From Ascaphus truei (lineage: Eukaryota > Chordata > Amphibia > Anura > Ascaphidae): 64,000 nucleotides of DNA. The stretch covers positions 18,979,480-19,043,479 of the forward strand of contig CM071579.1 in the NCBI GenBank assembly GCA_036426205.1, read 5' to 3'. A model generated the notes under the pieces. That model did no database searches, was not told the origin of the DNA, and saw only the letters and a list, made by a program, of their open reading frames with translations. Shown one piece after another: positions 32,299-42,090 of this stretch. Made by a program: the position numbers and the translations under genes. Position 1 is the first letter of the stretch. Each line of letters begins with the position of its first letter.

Positions 32299-32669
32299 GT
32301 GACGGCTAATTTGCTTTCCTATTGAACTAAAAGAATTCTCTGCCTATTTCCACGAGAGGGAATCCCATACATTCCTTCACATAGATGCTGCAGGTTTCAA
32401 TTTTCATGGGCCGTCTCCAACACCTTTACCGCACCAAGAAACCGTCCGTCTCGTTATGCCAACACTTTATTACTCATTCCAGTAAATCTGTGCAACCGTA
32501 AAAACAAAATGAGCATTATGGACTAATTGCCTTGCAATAAATTCCCATTGATTTGAAGAAGTACTGTAGTACACAGTGTGGTCACGCTTGTTGTAGATAA
32601 CATGCATTCAATGATTGGACAAAATCCCAGCAGTGGTGAGAAATGAAATATAAAGCTAAAACAAACGGG
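32299..32669. other. unique sequence, no gene seen
   Basis: Ordinary AT-balanced DNA between two hAT-like insertions. Confidence 0.5.
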
Positions 32670-32677
32670 TTATTTAA

Positions 32678-33073
32678 TAGAGGTGGGTGAAACCGCCCAA
32701 ATCCATTTTCTGGATTTTCTCGCATTTCCCCCCCCAAAATTTGTTTCGCGGTGTAAAATTCGCAGACGGATTTGCTCAGTTTTACTTCGGTTGGATTCTT
32801 CAAACATCCATTGGATAAAACTCACGGGCGGATTTGTAGAATGCAATCCACGGATTCAGCGATCCCTTGACCGTTTCACGCTGAGCCTGCGGATTGGATT
32901 CTTAAAATCCGTCCACGTGTGGCGGAATCGGTGGAGTGTATGGGTAATGATAAAAAATATCTGCAAAACGCAAATCGTCCTTTTTGAGATTGATCCACTG
33001 AAATCCATGGACCAAAGGAAGCGGACGATCCGCTGCGCATCCAAATCCGCCCAAAACGATTCGCCCAGCGCTA
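32678..33073. mobile_element. hAT-like MITE beside the minisatellite (396 bp)
   Basis: The ends TAGAGGTGGGTGAA and TTCGCCCAGCGCTA pair with mismatches. Subterminal CCGCCCAAATCC recurs inverted and direct. The 8-bp flanks TTATTTAA (32670) and TTGTTTGA (33074) differ by two transitions. Confidence 0.7.
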
Positions 33074-33085
33074 TTGTTTGATAAA

Positions 33086-34020
33086 AGTTAGATGGGGTGT
33101 GGGTAAGGTTGGATGGGGTGTGGGTAAGGTTGGATGGGGAGTGGGTAAGGTTGGATGGGGTGTGGGTNNNNNNNNNNNNNNNNNNNNNNNNNNNNNNNNN
33201 NNNNNNNNNNNNNNNNNNNNNNNNNNNNNNNNNNNNNNNNNNNNNNNNNNNNNNNNNNNNTGATGGGAGTGGGTAGGTTGTTAGGGGATGGGTAAGGTGA
33301 ATGGGGCATGTGGGTAGGTGATGGGGGACGGGGGCAGGGTGGGATGGGGTGTGGGGGACGGTTGTGTCTGGGGTCCCCGGGTGAGGAAGGTGGTGGGGAT
33401 GTGAGGTAAGGTGCTGTTGGGATGGGGGGGAGTGGGTCGTGGTGGGTAAGGTTGGATGGGGAGTGGGTAGGTTGGATGGGGAGTGGGTAAGGTTGGAGGG
33501 GTGTGTGGGAAGGTTGGATTGGGGGTGGGAGTGGTGGAGAGGGGGGTAAGGTTGGATGGGGTTGGCTGGAGTGGGTAAGGTTGGATGGGGAGTGGGTAAG
33601 GTTGGATGGGGTGTGGGTAAGGGTGGATGGGGAGTGGGTAAGGTTGGATGGGGGTGGTAGTGTGGGTGGGGTAGGATGTGGGGGTGGTGATGGGGGAGTG
33701 GGTAAGGTTGGATGGTGGGTGGTAAGTGGGGGGAGGGGTAAGGTGTTGGGTGTGGGTGAAGGGTGGATGGGGAGTGGGTAAGGTTGGATGGGGAGTGGGT
33801 AAGGTTGGATGGGGAGGGTAAGGTTGGATGGGGAGTGTGTAAGGTTGGATGGGGTGTGTAAGGTTGGATGGGGAGTGGGTAAGGTTGGATGGGGAGTGTG
33901 TGTAAGGTTGGATGGGGAGTGGGTAAGGTTGGATGGGGAGTGGGTAAGGTTGGATGGGGTGTGGGTAGGGTTGGATGGGGTGTGGGTAAAGTTAGATGGG
34001 GTGTGGGTAAGGATGTAGGA
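33086..34020. repeat. 21-bp minisatellite, about 40 copies, contains assembly gap
   Basis: The unit is GGATGGGGAGTGGGTAAGGTT with TGTGGGT variants. The middle part, 33260-33540 and 33640-33760, is degenerate, while both ends are homogeneous. Because 21 is divisible by 3, the minus strand encodes PHPTLPT repeats over 300 residues; this is not a protein. Confidence 0.97.
33168..33260. other. assembly gap (93 N)
   Basis: Undetermined bases inside the minisatellite. The true array length is unknown. Confidence 1.
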
Positions 34021-34748
34021 ATGTGTACGTTCAATAAAGAAACCTTCATTAAATTCATTCAAACCCGGAATCTACAACAAGGTCAGACCCCTGGCTGCAT
34101 ATAGTACCCTGCCATTCTTTTGTTCCGGTACAGCGAGTACTATACTGTAAGTAGTGCGAGTGCTAACAAACCTTTTCTCTAAGGTAGGAGGACGACATGC
34201 CTAAATAGGTCAGTTTCACCCCTAAAAATGTCAGGGGCAAAACACACAATCAATTTAATAAATGAAAGCAGTGGCTCAGCGCTAGAATTTCGTGCACTGT
34301 AAATATAACAAACCTTTACCAAGTTACATGTTTATGATAAAGAATGACTCAAATGGTTCTTTAGTTTTATGTCAATTTGCCTCCGGAGAAGCAAACAAAT
34401 GATGGAAGCACAATGACGAGGAATAATAGCACGCTGTATATATGATGGTGCTTCACACGCTGTACTTATATATATAAATCATTCCATTTCCCATGCACAC
34501 TTATTTCTGCAAATCATAAACAAGTGCATCTCACATGGAAACAACGTAGCAGTTAGGACTTCATTATGTTGGCTGGAAGTGTAACATAGGACAACTATTT
34601 AAACCGAAATTATAGGAGTAATACATTCTGCTTTTACCAGCCATTTGTTTCCAAAATCACAGTACTGCATATAAGACACATATGACGATTTTGGTCTTGA
34701 AGTTGCTGTTATGAACACAGATTGCTAGTCTTGCAAGCTAAAGACAGA
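34021..34748. other. unique AT-rich sequence, no gene seen
   Basis: Short TA runs near 34436 and 34467. Nothing else is recognised. Confidence 0.5.
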
Positions 34749-34756
34749 GACTAGAT

Positions 34757-34934
34757 CAGGGGTGGGCAACTCCAGTCTTCAAGGGCCACCAACAGGCCAG
34801 GTTTTCAGGATACCCCTGTTTCAGTACAGGTAGCCACCAGTCGAGTCACTGATTGAGCCACTTGTGCCGCAGCAGGGATATCCTAAAAACCTGGCCTGTT
34901 GGTGGTCCTTGCAGACTGGAGTTGCCCACCCCTG
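34757..34934. mobile_element. palindromic hAT-type MITE (family D), complete
   Basis: CAGGGGTGGGCAACTCCAGT at the left end has its complement at the right. The flanks GACTAGAT (34749-34756) and CACTAGAT (34935-34942) match at 7 of 8. The whole element can fold into one hairpin. Confidence 0.9.
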
Positions 34935-34942
34935 CACTAGAT

Positions 34943-35879
34943 GTATTGAGGAATGTGAGCTGTACGAAGGATGCCCGGCTATTGTTAGTTAAAAGAGATT
35001 AGTCGTTCGGTTTAAGCACTAGGCGCGGAATTAGGCAAAGCTCGTTAGCTGATCACATTAGGCTGCTGCTCAGCTTTCTTATAACGGGCTTGACAGGCAG
35101 CAAGTTTATAGGATACAGGATGATAATGAAATTCGATTCTGAGAAAACGGCACTTTTATTTTTGGATAAATGTCTTAATACAGCAATGGACGGCCGCTAC
35201 CTGCAAATTGGCAGTATGAAAATAAGAAAAGGAAAGGGGATTATATTAATTTGGGAAGAGCTGATAACATTGTTATGGAATTAGCCAGTTAGAAGCTGTG
35301 CGTCGCTGCGCCTTTGTACATAACGCGTGTGTTAAACAGCGGCTGTCAGTCGAGGGGATTTGCTAAGAATGAAAATCATACCACTACCCCACTGACTAAC
35401 TATGCTGCAGCTATTCTTAGTTATTCAATCCTTTGACAGCTAAATCAAACAGGCAATGAGAAAATCTTAGCATTTCAATGGCTCAACAAGTCTAATTAGG
35501 AACAAAAACGTATTGTTGTTAACGGGGAAATAGAGATGCAACGTTTTCCTGACGCCATCGCTGCCGCAAGTGCCTGGAGTTCGTTCCTCTGCGACGCAGT
35601 CACTTCTGGCAGCAAAGGGGTTAAGGTACGAGACGAGTAGCTACGGAAGATCCCAGATATGCTTCAAAACCTGTCCCGGTTTGTAGTGGTGCTTACTGTA
35701 TGTTACCTTGATACTCCGGTAGTATTGTCCATGAGAAATGCGACATCAGTGGGAAAATGTTGTAAGGTTCTGATACACCCCCCAGGTCCATTCAGAATCT
35801 CCGGCCCAGATTCTGTTACTGATGCGTGAGTGGTTTAATTAACACATGGTAATTACCCACCTTATGTGGGGGCGACAGG
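34943..35879. other. unique sequence, possible conserved non-coding DNA
   Basis: 35030-35510 is repeat-free and has homeodomain-type words (CTAATTAG, TTAATT, TAATGA). The open stretch 35090-35284 shows no recognisable protein motif. Confidence 0.4.
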
Positions 35880-36125
35880 CAGGGTTGCCACCTTCTATTG
35901 AAGGCGAACCCGGCGACCTTCTGCAATTAAATATATATATTTTTACATTTATTTATATATTTATTTATCTTACCTTCTCCGGGCGGCGGCATCTCCCCCT
36001 GCAAGATCCTGCCGACATGGCTCCGTGATATCAAATGGCGCTGCGTTGCCATGACAACGTGACATCACGGCGCCATACGGTGTCAAGCTGCCACGGCAAC
36101 GGGGTGACTTATCCAACGCTCATCG
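35880..36125. mobile_element. foldback MITE-like element (family A), truncated
   Basis: Starts CAGGGTTGCCACCTTC, the complement of the right end of 24871-25321. It then contains CTTACC, GGCGGCGGCATCTCC and TTGCCATGACAACGTGACAT in the same order. The right half is missing. Confidence 0.7.
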
Positions 36126-36277
36126 CATGGGGTTCGCTTTAACGACGCTTACACGATCCGACGCTAGTTCAGGAACGCTTTCTGTCGGATAAACGAGGAG
36201 CGCCTGTATCGATGGCTGAGTAATTTTGCTGGGCGACTAGAACTCATGGACATACAGTATATGTCTACTATGTAACT

Positions 36278-36574
36278 ACAGGCATACCCCGCGTTAACGT
36301 ACGCAATGGAACTGGAGCATGTATGTGAAGCACTAACTTTTTCCCACTTATCGATGCATGTACTGTACTGCAATCGCCATATACGTGCATAACTGATGTA
36401 AATAAGGCATTTGTAACAGGCTCTACAGTCTCCCCGCTTGCGCACAGCTTCGGTACAGGTAGGGAGCCGGTATTGCTGTTCAGGACGTGCTGACAGGCGC
36501 ATGCGCGAGCTGCCGTTTGCCTATTGGGCGATACGTCCTTACTCGCGAGTGTACTTAAACCGGGGTATGCCTGT
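36278..36574. mobile_element. MITE with GGCATACCCCG inverted ends (297 bp)
   Basis: The left end ACAGGCATACCCCGCGTTAA and the right end, whose complement starts ACAGGCATACCCCGGTTTAA, form terminal inverted repeats. The interior has GCGCATGCGC at 36498-36507 and no ORF. Flanking duplication is unclear. Confidence 0.8.
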
Positions 36575-37046
36575 ACGTGATAATGAGGACGTAAGTGTGG
36601 GACACACTATTTGTCCAGCGGGCTCCTGAGAATATGAATCTTTTTTGCAAGGCTGCTTTAATTAGGATATTAATTAATCACGGCTAATTTTAAGAAATGT
36701 CTTAAACGTGGTCAGGGATGTACAATATGTTTTGGAACAAGCTTATTATGCTCTTTCCAGGGAATACAATCTATGAGGGACACATTTTCAACGAGGTGAA
36801 TAATATGATTTACTATATCACAGGATTCTCCAATTCATCAATTAGAAAGATAAATTAAGATTTAATAGATCATGCAACTTGTTTTTGAATAACTCTGCTT
36901 TACATCCTTAACATGGACTGTGCCTCAAAACCGGGTATTACAGCCACGGGCTGTTAATGCAGAAGGACAGGCAAATCGGACCACGAAAGTCGCGTTTTAG
37001 TTAAGAACACTAGTTCCATTGTTTCAGTGTCCAAAATAATCAGACA
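36575..37046. other. unique sequence, no gene seen
   Basis: AT-rich, with TTAATTAATCA near 36670. Nothing is recognised. Confidence 0.45.
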
Positions 37047-37054
37047 GTATAGAT

Positions 37055-37237
37055 CAGGAGCGGGCAACAGCAGTCCTCAAGGGCCACCAACAGGTCAGGT
37101 TTTCAGAAGATCCCTGCTTCAGCACAGGTGGCTCAATCAGTGGCTCAGTCTTTGACTGCACCACCTGTGCTGAAGCAGGGATAGCCTGAAAACCTGACCT
37201 GTTGGTGGTCCTTGAGGACTGGAGTTGGCCACCCCTG
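37055..37237. mobile_element. palindromic hAT-type MITE (family D), perfect 8-bp duplication
   Basis: Ends CAGGAGCGGGCAAC and GTTGGCCACCCCTG. The flanks are GTATAGAT (37047-37054) and GTATAGAT (37238-37245), identical. This establishes the 8-bp duplication for the family. Confidence 0.93.
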
Positions 37238-37483
37238 GTATAGATCCAACATGTCTGTTTTGTTTCTACGATGAAAAGCTTGCTGAACGCACGCAAATAC
37301 TGTGCTAAACAAAGACTGTGACGGGTGAAAACGGAGGTGCATCTTACACCCAAGACGTGTCATCAAGTAGATCAGTTAAAAGGTAACAAACTTAGCAATA
37401 AAAGTGCTACATGAAAGTAATCTGAAGCCAGATTAAAACCGGAGGGTTTCCAACAAGACCGCGATCGCCGTTTACAAAACTGA

Positions 37484-37575
37484 GCCACTAATTGAGCCAG
37501 CTGTGCTGAAGTAGGGATATCCTGAAAACCTGGCCTGTTTGCGGCCCTTGAGGACTGGAGTTGTGCAGGCCTGGT
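37484..37575. mobile_element. half copy of the family D MITE
   Basis: It carries only the right arm (CTGTGCTGAAG...GGCCCTTGAGGACTGGAGTTG). It abuts the left arm of the large inverted repeat at 37574. Confidence 0.75.
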
Positions 37576-38799
37576 GTAGACAAAGATATATACGCAAATC
37601 CAATACTGTGGCAATATGTTGTGGGTTGTATACACTCAGGTGAGATGCACCTCAAGATAGAAGAAACAGCAAAACATAGCACAAATTAGTAGAAAATGAC
37701 ATTTTGTGTTTGTAAAAATGTAAGAGCCGTACTCACCGTCTGTACATGCAATAAAAGCAGTTCCCAATATCGTGAGTGACCAATCAGCTCACCGCCTCCG
37801 ATCCTTCGGTGACGCCGATGTTAGGACCGTCTCCCCAGGTGTGGGAGTCTCTGCCGGTGTCTCCGTGAGCTCTGTCACATCACTTACGGTTCGGTCGAAT
37901 GTCACTTCTGGTTTTCGGCATGTTGGCTGAGACGCGTCTGTGAGAGCTCTGTGACCTCAAACACTCCCACTCAACGCGTTTCGCCAGATGATTGGCTTCA
38001 TCAGTAGTACTGCTGCGGTCGAGTTTATTCGAGCATTTGCCCGTTCTCGGCCGCAGCAGTAACCTGGCGCGCGCCGGAGGGTGCCGGGCGCGCGCCGAAG
38101 CAGCGGAGGAGCGCCCTCCGATCGGGGCGCTCTCCCTCCCGCTGCCGGGTCCGCCGGGTCCCCCGGAACCCCCTGCCGCCGTCCCCCACATCGCGGGACA
38201 CCAGGGCTCCCTCGGGGAGCCCTGGACGCGCGTGCAGGGGGCGCAGGCACCCGATGACGCGTGACCGCGCATCGGTGATGCGCGGCACGCTGAGGGAGTG
38301 CGGCTAGCACGCCGGGGCATCCCCCGTCTTGCGGTGCTAGCCGTGCTCGGATTAAACGTGTCGGTAGTGTATGATGCCCCCCTACGGTCCTCCCCCCCAG
38401 AGTCCTATCTTATATAGGGTTATCAATGGGTTGATAATTAAGAAAACTAACATGTTCATAAAAATTGAGCAAGTGACGTCCGACCGAACCGGAAGTGACG
38501 TGAGGGAGCTCACAGAGACACCGTCAGAGACTCTCACAGGAGACGGTCCTAACATCGGTGTCACCGAAGGATCGGAGGCGGTGAGCTGATTGGTCACTCA
38601 CGATGTCCTTAATATTGGGAACTGCTTTTTTTGCATGTACAGACTGTGAGTACGGCTCTTACAAACATAAAATGTCATTTTCTACTGATTTGTGCTATGT
38701 TTTGCTGTTTCTTCTATCCTGAGGTGCATCTCACCTGAGTGTATACAACCCACAACATTTGCCACCCTTTTGGATTTGCGTATATATCTTTGTCTACAC
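37574..38799. mobile_element. 1.2-kb inverted repeat of Penelope-like terminal sequence
   Basis: The left arm 37574-37905 and right arm 38473-38799 are reverse complements, with small differences. They run from GTGTAGACAAAGATATATAC at the outside to GGTTCGGTCG at the inside. The 567-bp loop has a hammerhead-like motif on the minus strand (37965-38012) and a GC-rich block (38040-38330). PLEs often carry terminal repeats in inverted arrangement. No RT is present, so this is a terminal-repeat remnant or a non-autonomous derivative. Confidence 0.65.
37965..38012 (-). ncRNA. hammerhead-ribozyme-like motif
   Basis: On the minus strand CTGATGA (38004-37998) is followed by A, then stem GCCA/TGGC with loop ATCATC, then GAAA and the palindrome ACGCGT. 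All catalytic-core words of a type I hammerhead are present. The extra A before stem II and a weak stem I make activity uncertain. Confidence 0.5.
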
Positions 38800-39534
38800 T
38801 GTACGTAGGCACAACATATGAGCCAAGATAACAACGTATTACCATTCTGATAAAACACCTGCACTTAGATGCTGTTTTCCTCTTGCTGAATACATCCCAT
38901 GCTCCACCTGGAATTTGAAGAACATTGCAGCCTTTTTGGGACACACGGAGTTAGTCCCTACCAGAGGGTTTGAGTACTGGAGTTACAGCTTTATATATTT
39001 AATCACTTTATGCACTATTCATTTTCTGTTTTGCATTATATTAATATATTAGTGCTTATTGCACAAGCACATTATTTCACTTAAGTAAGCTATAAGAGCG
39101 ACTAGTTTTCACCTTTTTGTATCAATGCGACTGAAGATTTGCCTGCTTAATTCGGGTAAAAGGGGATCTTTCGAACAGGTAAAATAAAGGAGGATGTTAT
39201 CTCTGAAGGCATACAGTACTTAAAGCACTTGAAAAGTGGCGGCCAGTGAATACGAATTACTGTTTATATACTGCAGCTTCAATAAACCAATATGTCCTGC
39301 CTTGGAAAGGCAATCTGCCTCCAAGTACATTTTTCATTTAAGTGTTTAAGTAACGGCAGTGATTAATTGTGTAATAGCTTAAAACACAAGATAACCTTCA
39401 GATCCTAGCAGCTGGAACTGCTGAACGTAAAGTAAAGGAAGTTGAATACATCGCTGGTTCATACCTAGAAACATCTCCACGTAAATCGGACGGTGACAAT
39501 CGGAGAAGATATGCTCCACTGGATGGATTTAACC
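38800..39534. other. unique sequence, no gene seen
   Basis: AT-rich. It may include the outer flank of the PLE remnant. No gene. Confidence 0.4.
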
Positions 39535-39542
39535 ATATACGC

Positions 39543-39726
39543 CAGGGGTGGAGAACTCCGGTCATCAAGGGCCACCAACAGGTCAGGTTTTTAGGATATC
39601 CCTGCTTCAGCACAGGTGGCTCAATCAGTAGCTCAGGCGTCGATTGCACCCCCTGTGCTGAAGCAGGGATAGCCTGAGAACCTGATCTGTTGGTGGCCCT
39701 TGAGGATTGGAGCTGGCCGCCCATAA
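39543..39726. mobile_element. palindromic hAT-type MITE (family D), eroded right end
   Basis: Starts CAGGGGTGGAGAACTCCGG. The arms match the other copies. The right terminus is mutated (GGCCGCCCATA). Confidence 0.85.
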
Positions 39727-40029
39727 TATAGGCCTCAGCGAACCTTGCAGCAACTGATATCTGGGGGTTCAGGGAGCAGAGAGAGATTGAATGGATGGGA
39801 AACTCTGCCTATGCTGCGATTCAAATCCCGTCGTTCACAATATTATACAACAAAATAAAGCACGCGTCGTCATATCATTACATACAGAGCAGGCCCACCG
39901 TATAACACTTCAACAAGCTCCAGTGCTACAGGCTGAATCCTGTTACAATGATAAAATATATCTGCAAAATGTCAAAAATATATCCAGGCCTCTCTATTCT
40001 CATGTAATGTGCATGAGTATCACACATTG

Positions 40030-40128
40030 CGGCTCTGTCTCACATAGCCTGGGCCACACTCCATCCTGATGTATACTCTGTACCACAAAGACCAGGCACT
40101 TTACATTGCCCCTCATTCCCTGTAGATC
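40030..40128 (+). mobile_element. L2 3' UTR fragment
   Basis: ACTCCATCCTGATGTATACT and TTGCCCCTCATTCCCTGTAG match the 3' UTR of the L2 at 5425-5505. Confidence 0.65.
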
Positions 40129-40199
40129 ACAGGTGTGCCATAATTTTGTCTGGCAGGTCACTTCACAAGGTTTTGGTAAGCTAAGCAGCCACACACTTA

Positions 40200-40640
40200 A
40201 TGCAGGTCCTCACCAGCTTCTCCCCCACATGCTCCCCTCCTCACCAGCTTCTCCCCTACATGCTCCCCTCCTCACCAGTATCTCCCCCACGTGCCCCACT
40301 CCTCACCAGCTTCTCCCCCACATGTTCCCCTCCTCACCACCTTCCCCCCTTTTCACCAGCTTCTCCCCACACGCTCCCCTCCTGGCAAGCTTCTCTCCCA
40401 CAAGCTCCCCTCCTCAACAGCTTCTTCCCCACAAGCTCCCCTCCTCACCAGCTTCTCCCCCACATGCTCCTCTCCTCACTAGTTTATCTGCCACATGCTC
40501 ACCTACTCACCAACTTCTCCCCCACCACCCTCCCCTCCTTCCCCCACCGCCATCCCCTCATCCCCCCTCCCTCACCATCCTCCCCTCATCCCCCGCCACC
40601 CTCCCTTTTCTCTCCCCTCCCTTCTCTCTCCCCGCCAGGC
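40200..40640. repeat. C-rich minisatellite, 31-bp unit
   Basis: Tandem TCCCCTCCTCACCAGCTTCT-type units with period 31 (40211, 40242, 40273), degenerating rightward into CCCTCC runs. It gives spurious open frames in all three plus-strand phases. Confidence 0.93.
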
Positions 40641-40904
40641 CCCCCTCTCCCCCCGGGGCGCTACGTTTGGTGCGGATCCATATACGATGACAATGGAGGG
40701 CGCCCGTCCAGGTGGTGATTGCGAAAGTTGGGCTGCCTTCCGATGTGCATGCAAAAAGCAGCCACTCGTAGCTCAAAGAACAGCACGAAAAAATACTAGA
40801 ACTGACAAAAGTCATGTAGTATAGTAGTATGATGTATAGTAATATATTCTGGGTATTATCAGTAGCACTGAAGATGCAGGTGTGTACAATGCTGGGGATG
40901 TGCC

Positions 40905-41400
40905 CAACGGTTAATAATGGAGATGAAGACTAACAGAGTATTAACCGGAATGAGCCCAGAGGCTCTCAGCTAACAACCGGTAGGGGTATGCCCTGCAGAG
41001 GAGAGATGAACTACCTCTGAAGCCCTGTTCCATGTAGAAGTTCCTCCTCCGTCTCTCCGAAGTCACAGTGGGGAGTACGGCAGCTCCGTGTGAAACACCG
41101 TCTCCGTATAACCTGGCAATGTAAATCCCGAATTACAGATCCTGCAAAGCTTCTGCGCGTCACTCCAATCGGAAAACCGGATACCATGAAGCAGCGAGGG
41201 ATTGGTGGGACAGCGGACCCAGGAAAAAGCATTTAACAACTCACCGGGTAAGTACAAAAATAAAAATAAAAGTTTATTAAACTACATCATAAAAAAAAAC
41301 AAAGAACATACTGGGGACAAAAAAGGGGGACCTTTCTCCCACGCGTTTCACGCTAGGAACGTTTTCTCAAGGAGTATGCTGGGGCAGGAACACAGGTAAG
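40905..41400 (-). mobile_element. Penelope-like terminal region remnant
   Basis: The minus strand carries CTTGAGAAAACG - loop - CGTGAAACGCGTGGGAG at 41378-41335, a degenerate version of the recurring motif, with GGGAG able to pair with CTCC upstream. Limits are approximate and no RT is attached. Confidence 0.45.
41335..41380 (-). ncRNA. degenerate hammerhead-like motif
   Basis: CTTGAGA in place of CTGANGA, short stem ACG/CGT, GAAA, palindrome ACGCGT. The core substitutions predict no cleavage. Confidence 0.35.
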
Positions 41401-41698
41401 ATATATAGCCCCTCCTTCTAAATCATAAACATCTGATGGTAATTAGATATAATCGTCAAAAAATGGCACAAACAAACATAGAAGCATTTTCTTTTGTTCA
41501 TCCAATACATTAATGATAATTCACTCAATCTTTCTTTCACATCACATTATCACTCACATCACATTCACTTTCTTGATCTCAATCTCTTTGTCGGTTTGGG
41601 CCTAATGGTACATACAGACATTTTTGTAAACAACATTCTAGAAATACATTACTTCACGCAACCAGTTGTCATAATCAGAGTTTATTTAAAGGTATACT

Positions 41699-42085
41699 TG
41701 TCATATTCTCTAGCCTGCTGTACCCATGCTTGGCCACCGGGACTGCTACCACTCTCAATGTCTTGTTCTAGCCTGCAGTAACTATACCTGTCCACCGGGA
41801 TTGCTGCTGCTAAACTAAGGAACATTCCAGACTCTGATTCCTGACACCTCTGCACCTGTGCTCCACCTCTCAGCCTGCATATATAAACCTCCCTTTCCTG
41901 TTCCTCCCTTGCCTGTTTATACCGGTTCCTTAGGTCCTGCAAGGTTCCTGTGTTTACTGCTGTGCTAGCTATTGCTATCATCCTGTTCCAGTCTCCTCAT
42001 TGCCGACCTCTGCTTGTGACCCCTATTACGCTCCCTGCTGTTCCTTCCACTGGGATCCACTTCAGCCGAAGTCCAATCCTTGACA
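41699..42085 (+). mobile_element. solo LTR (387 bp) with 5-bp duplication
   Basis: Ends TGTCATATTC and AATCCTTGACA. The perfect duplication ATACT lies at 41694-41698 and 42086-42090. A TATATAAA word near 41879 in plus orientation fits an LTR promoter with transcription start about 30 bp later. No polyadenylation signal is obvious. The superfamily is unresolved. Confidence 0.8.
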
Positions 42086-42090
42086 ATACT

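Noticed and set aside
31653..32309. Proline/serine-rich and glycine-rich open frames on both strands
   Set aside because: Produced by the purine-rich core of a hAT-like element.
32856..34062. Long open frames of PHPTLPT repeats, up to 400 residues
   Set aside because: A 21-bp tandem unit gives stop-free frames in several phases, and the frame crosses an N gap.
40106..40820. Overlapping open frames in three phases
   Set aside because: 31-bp C-rich minisatellite; all phases are open, which real genes do not show.
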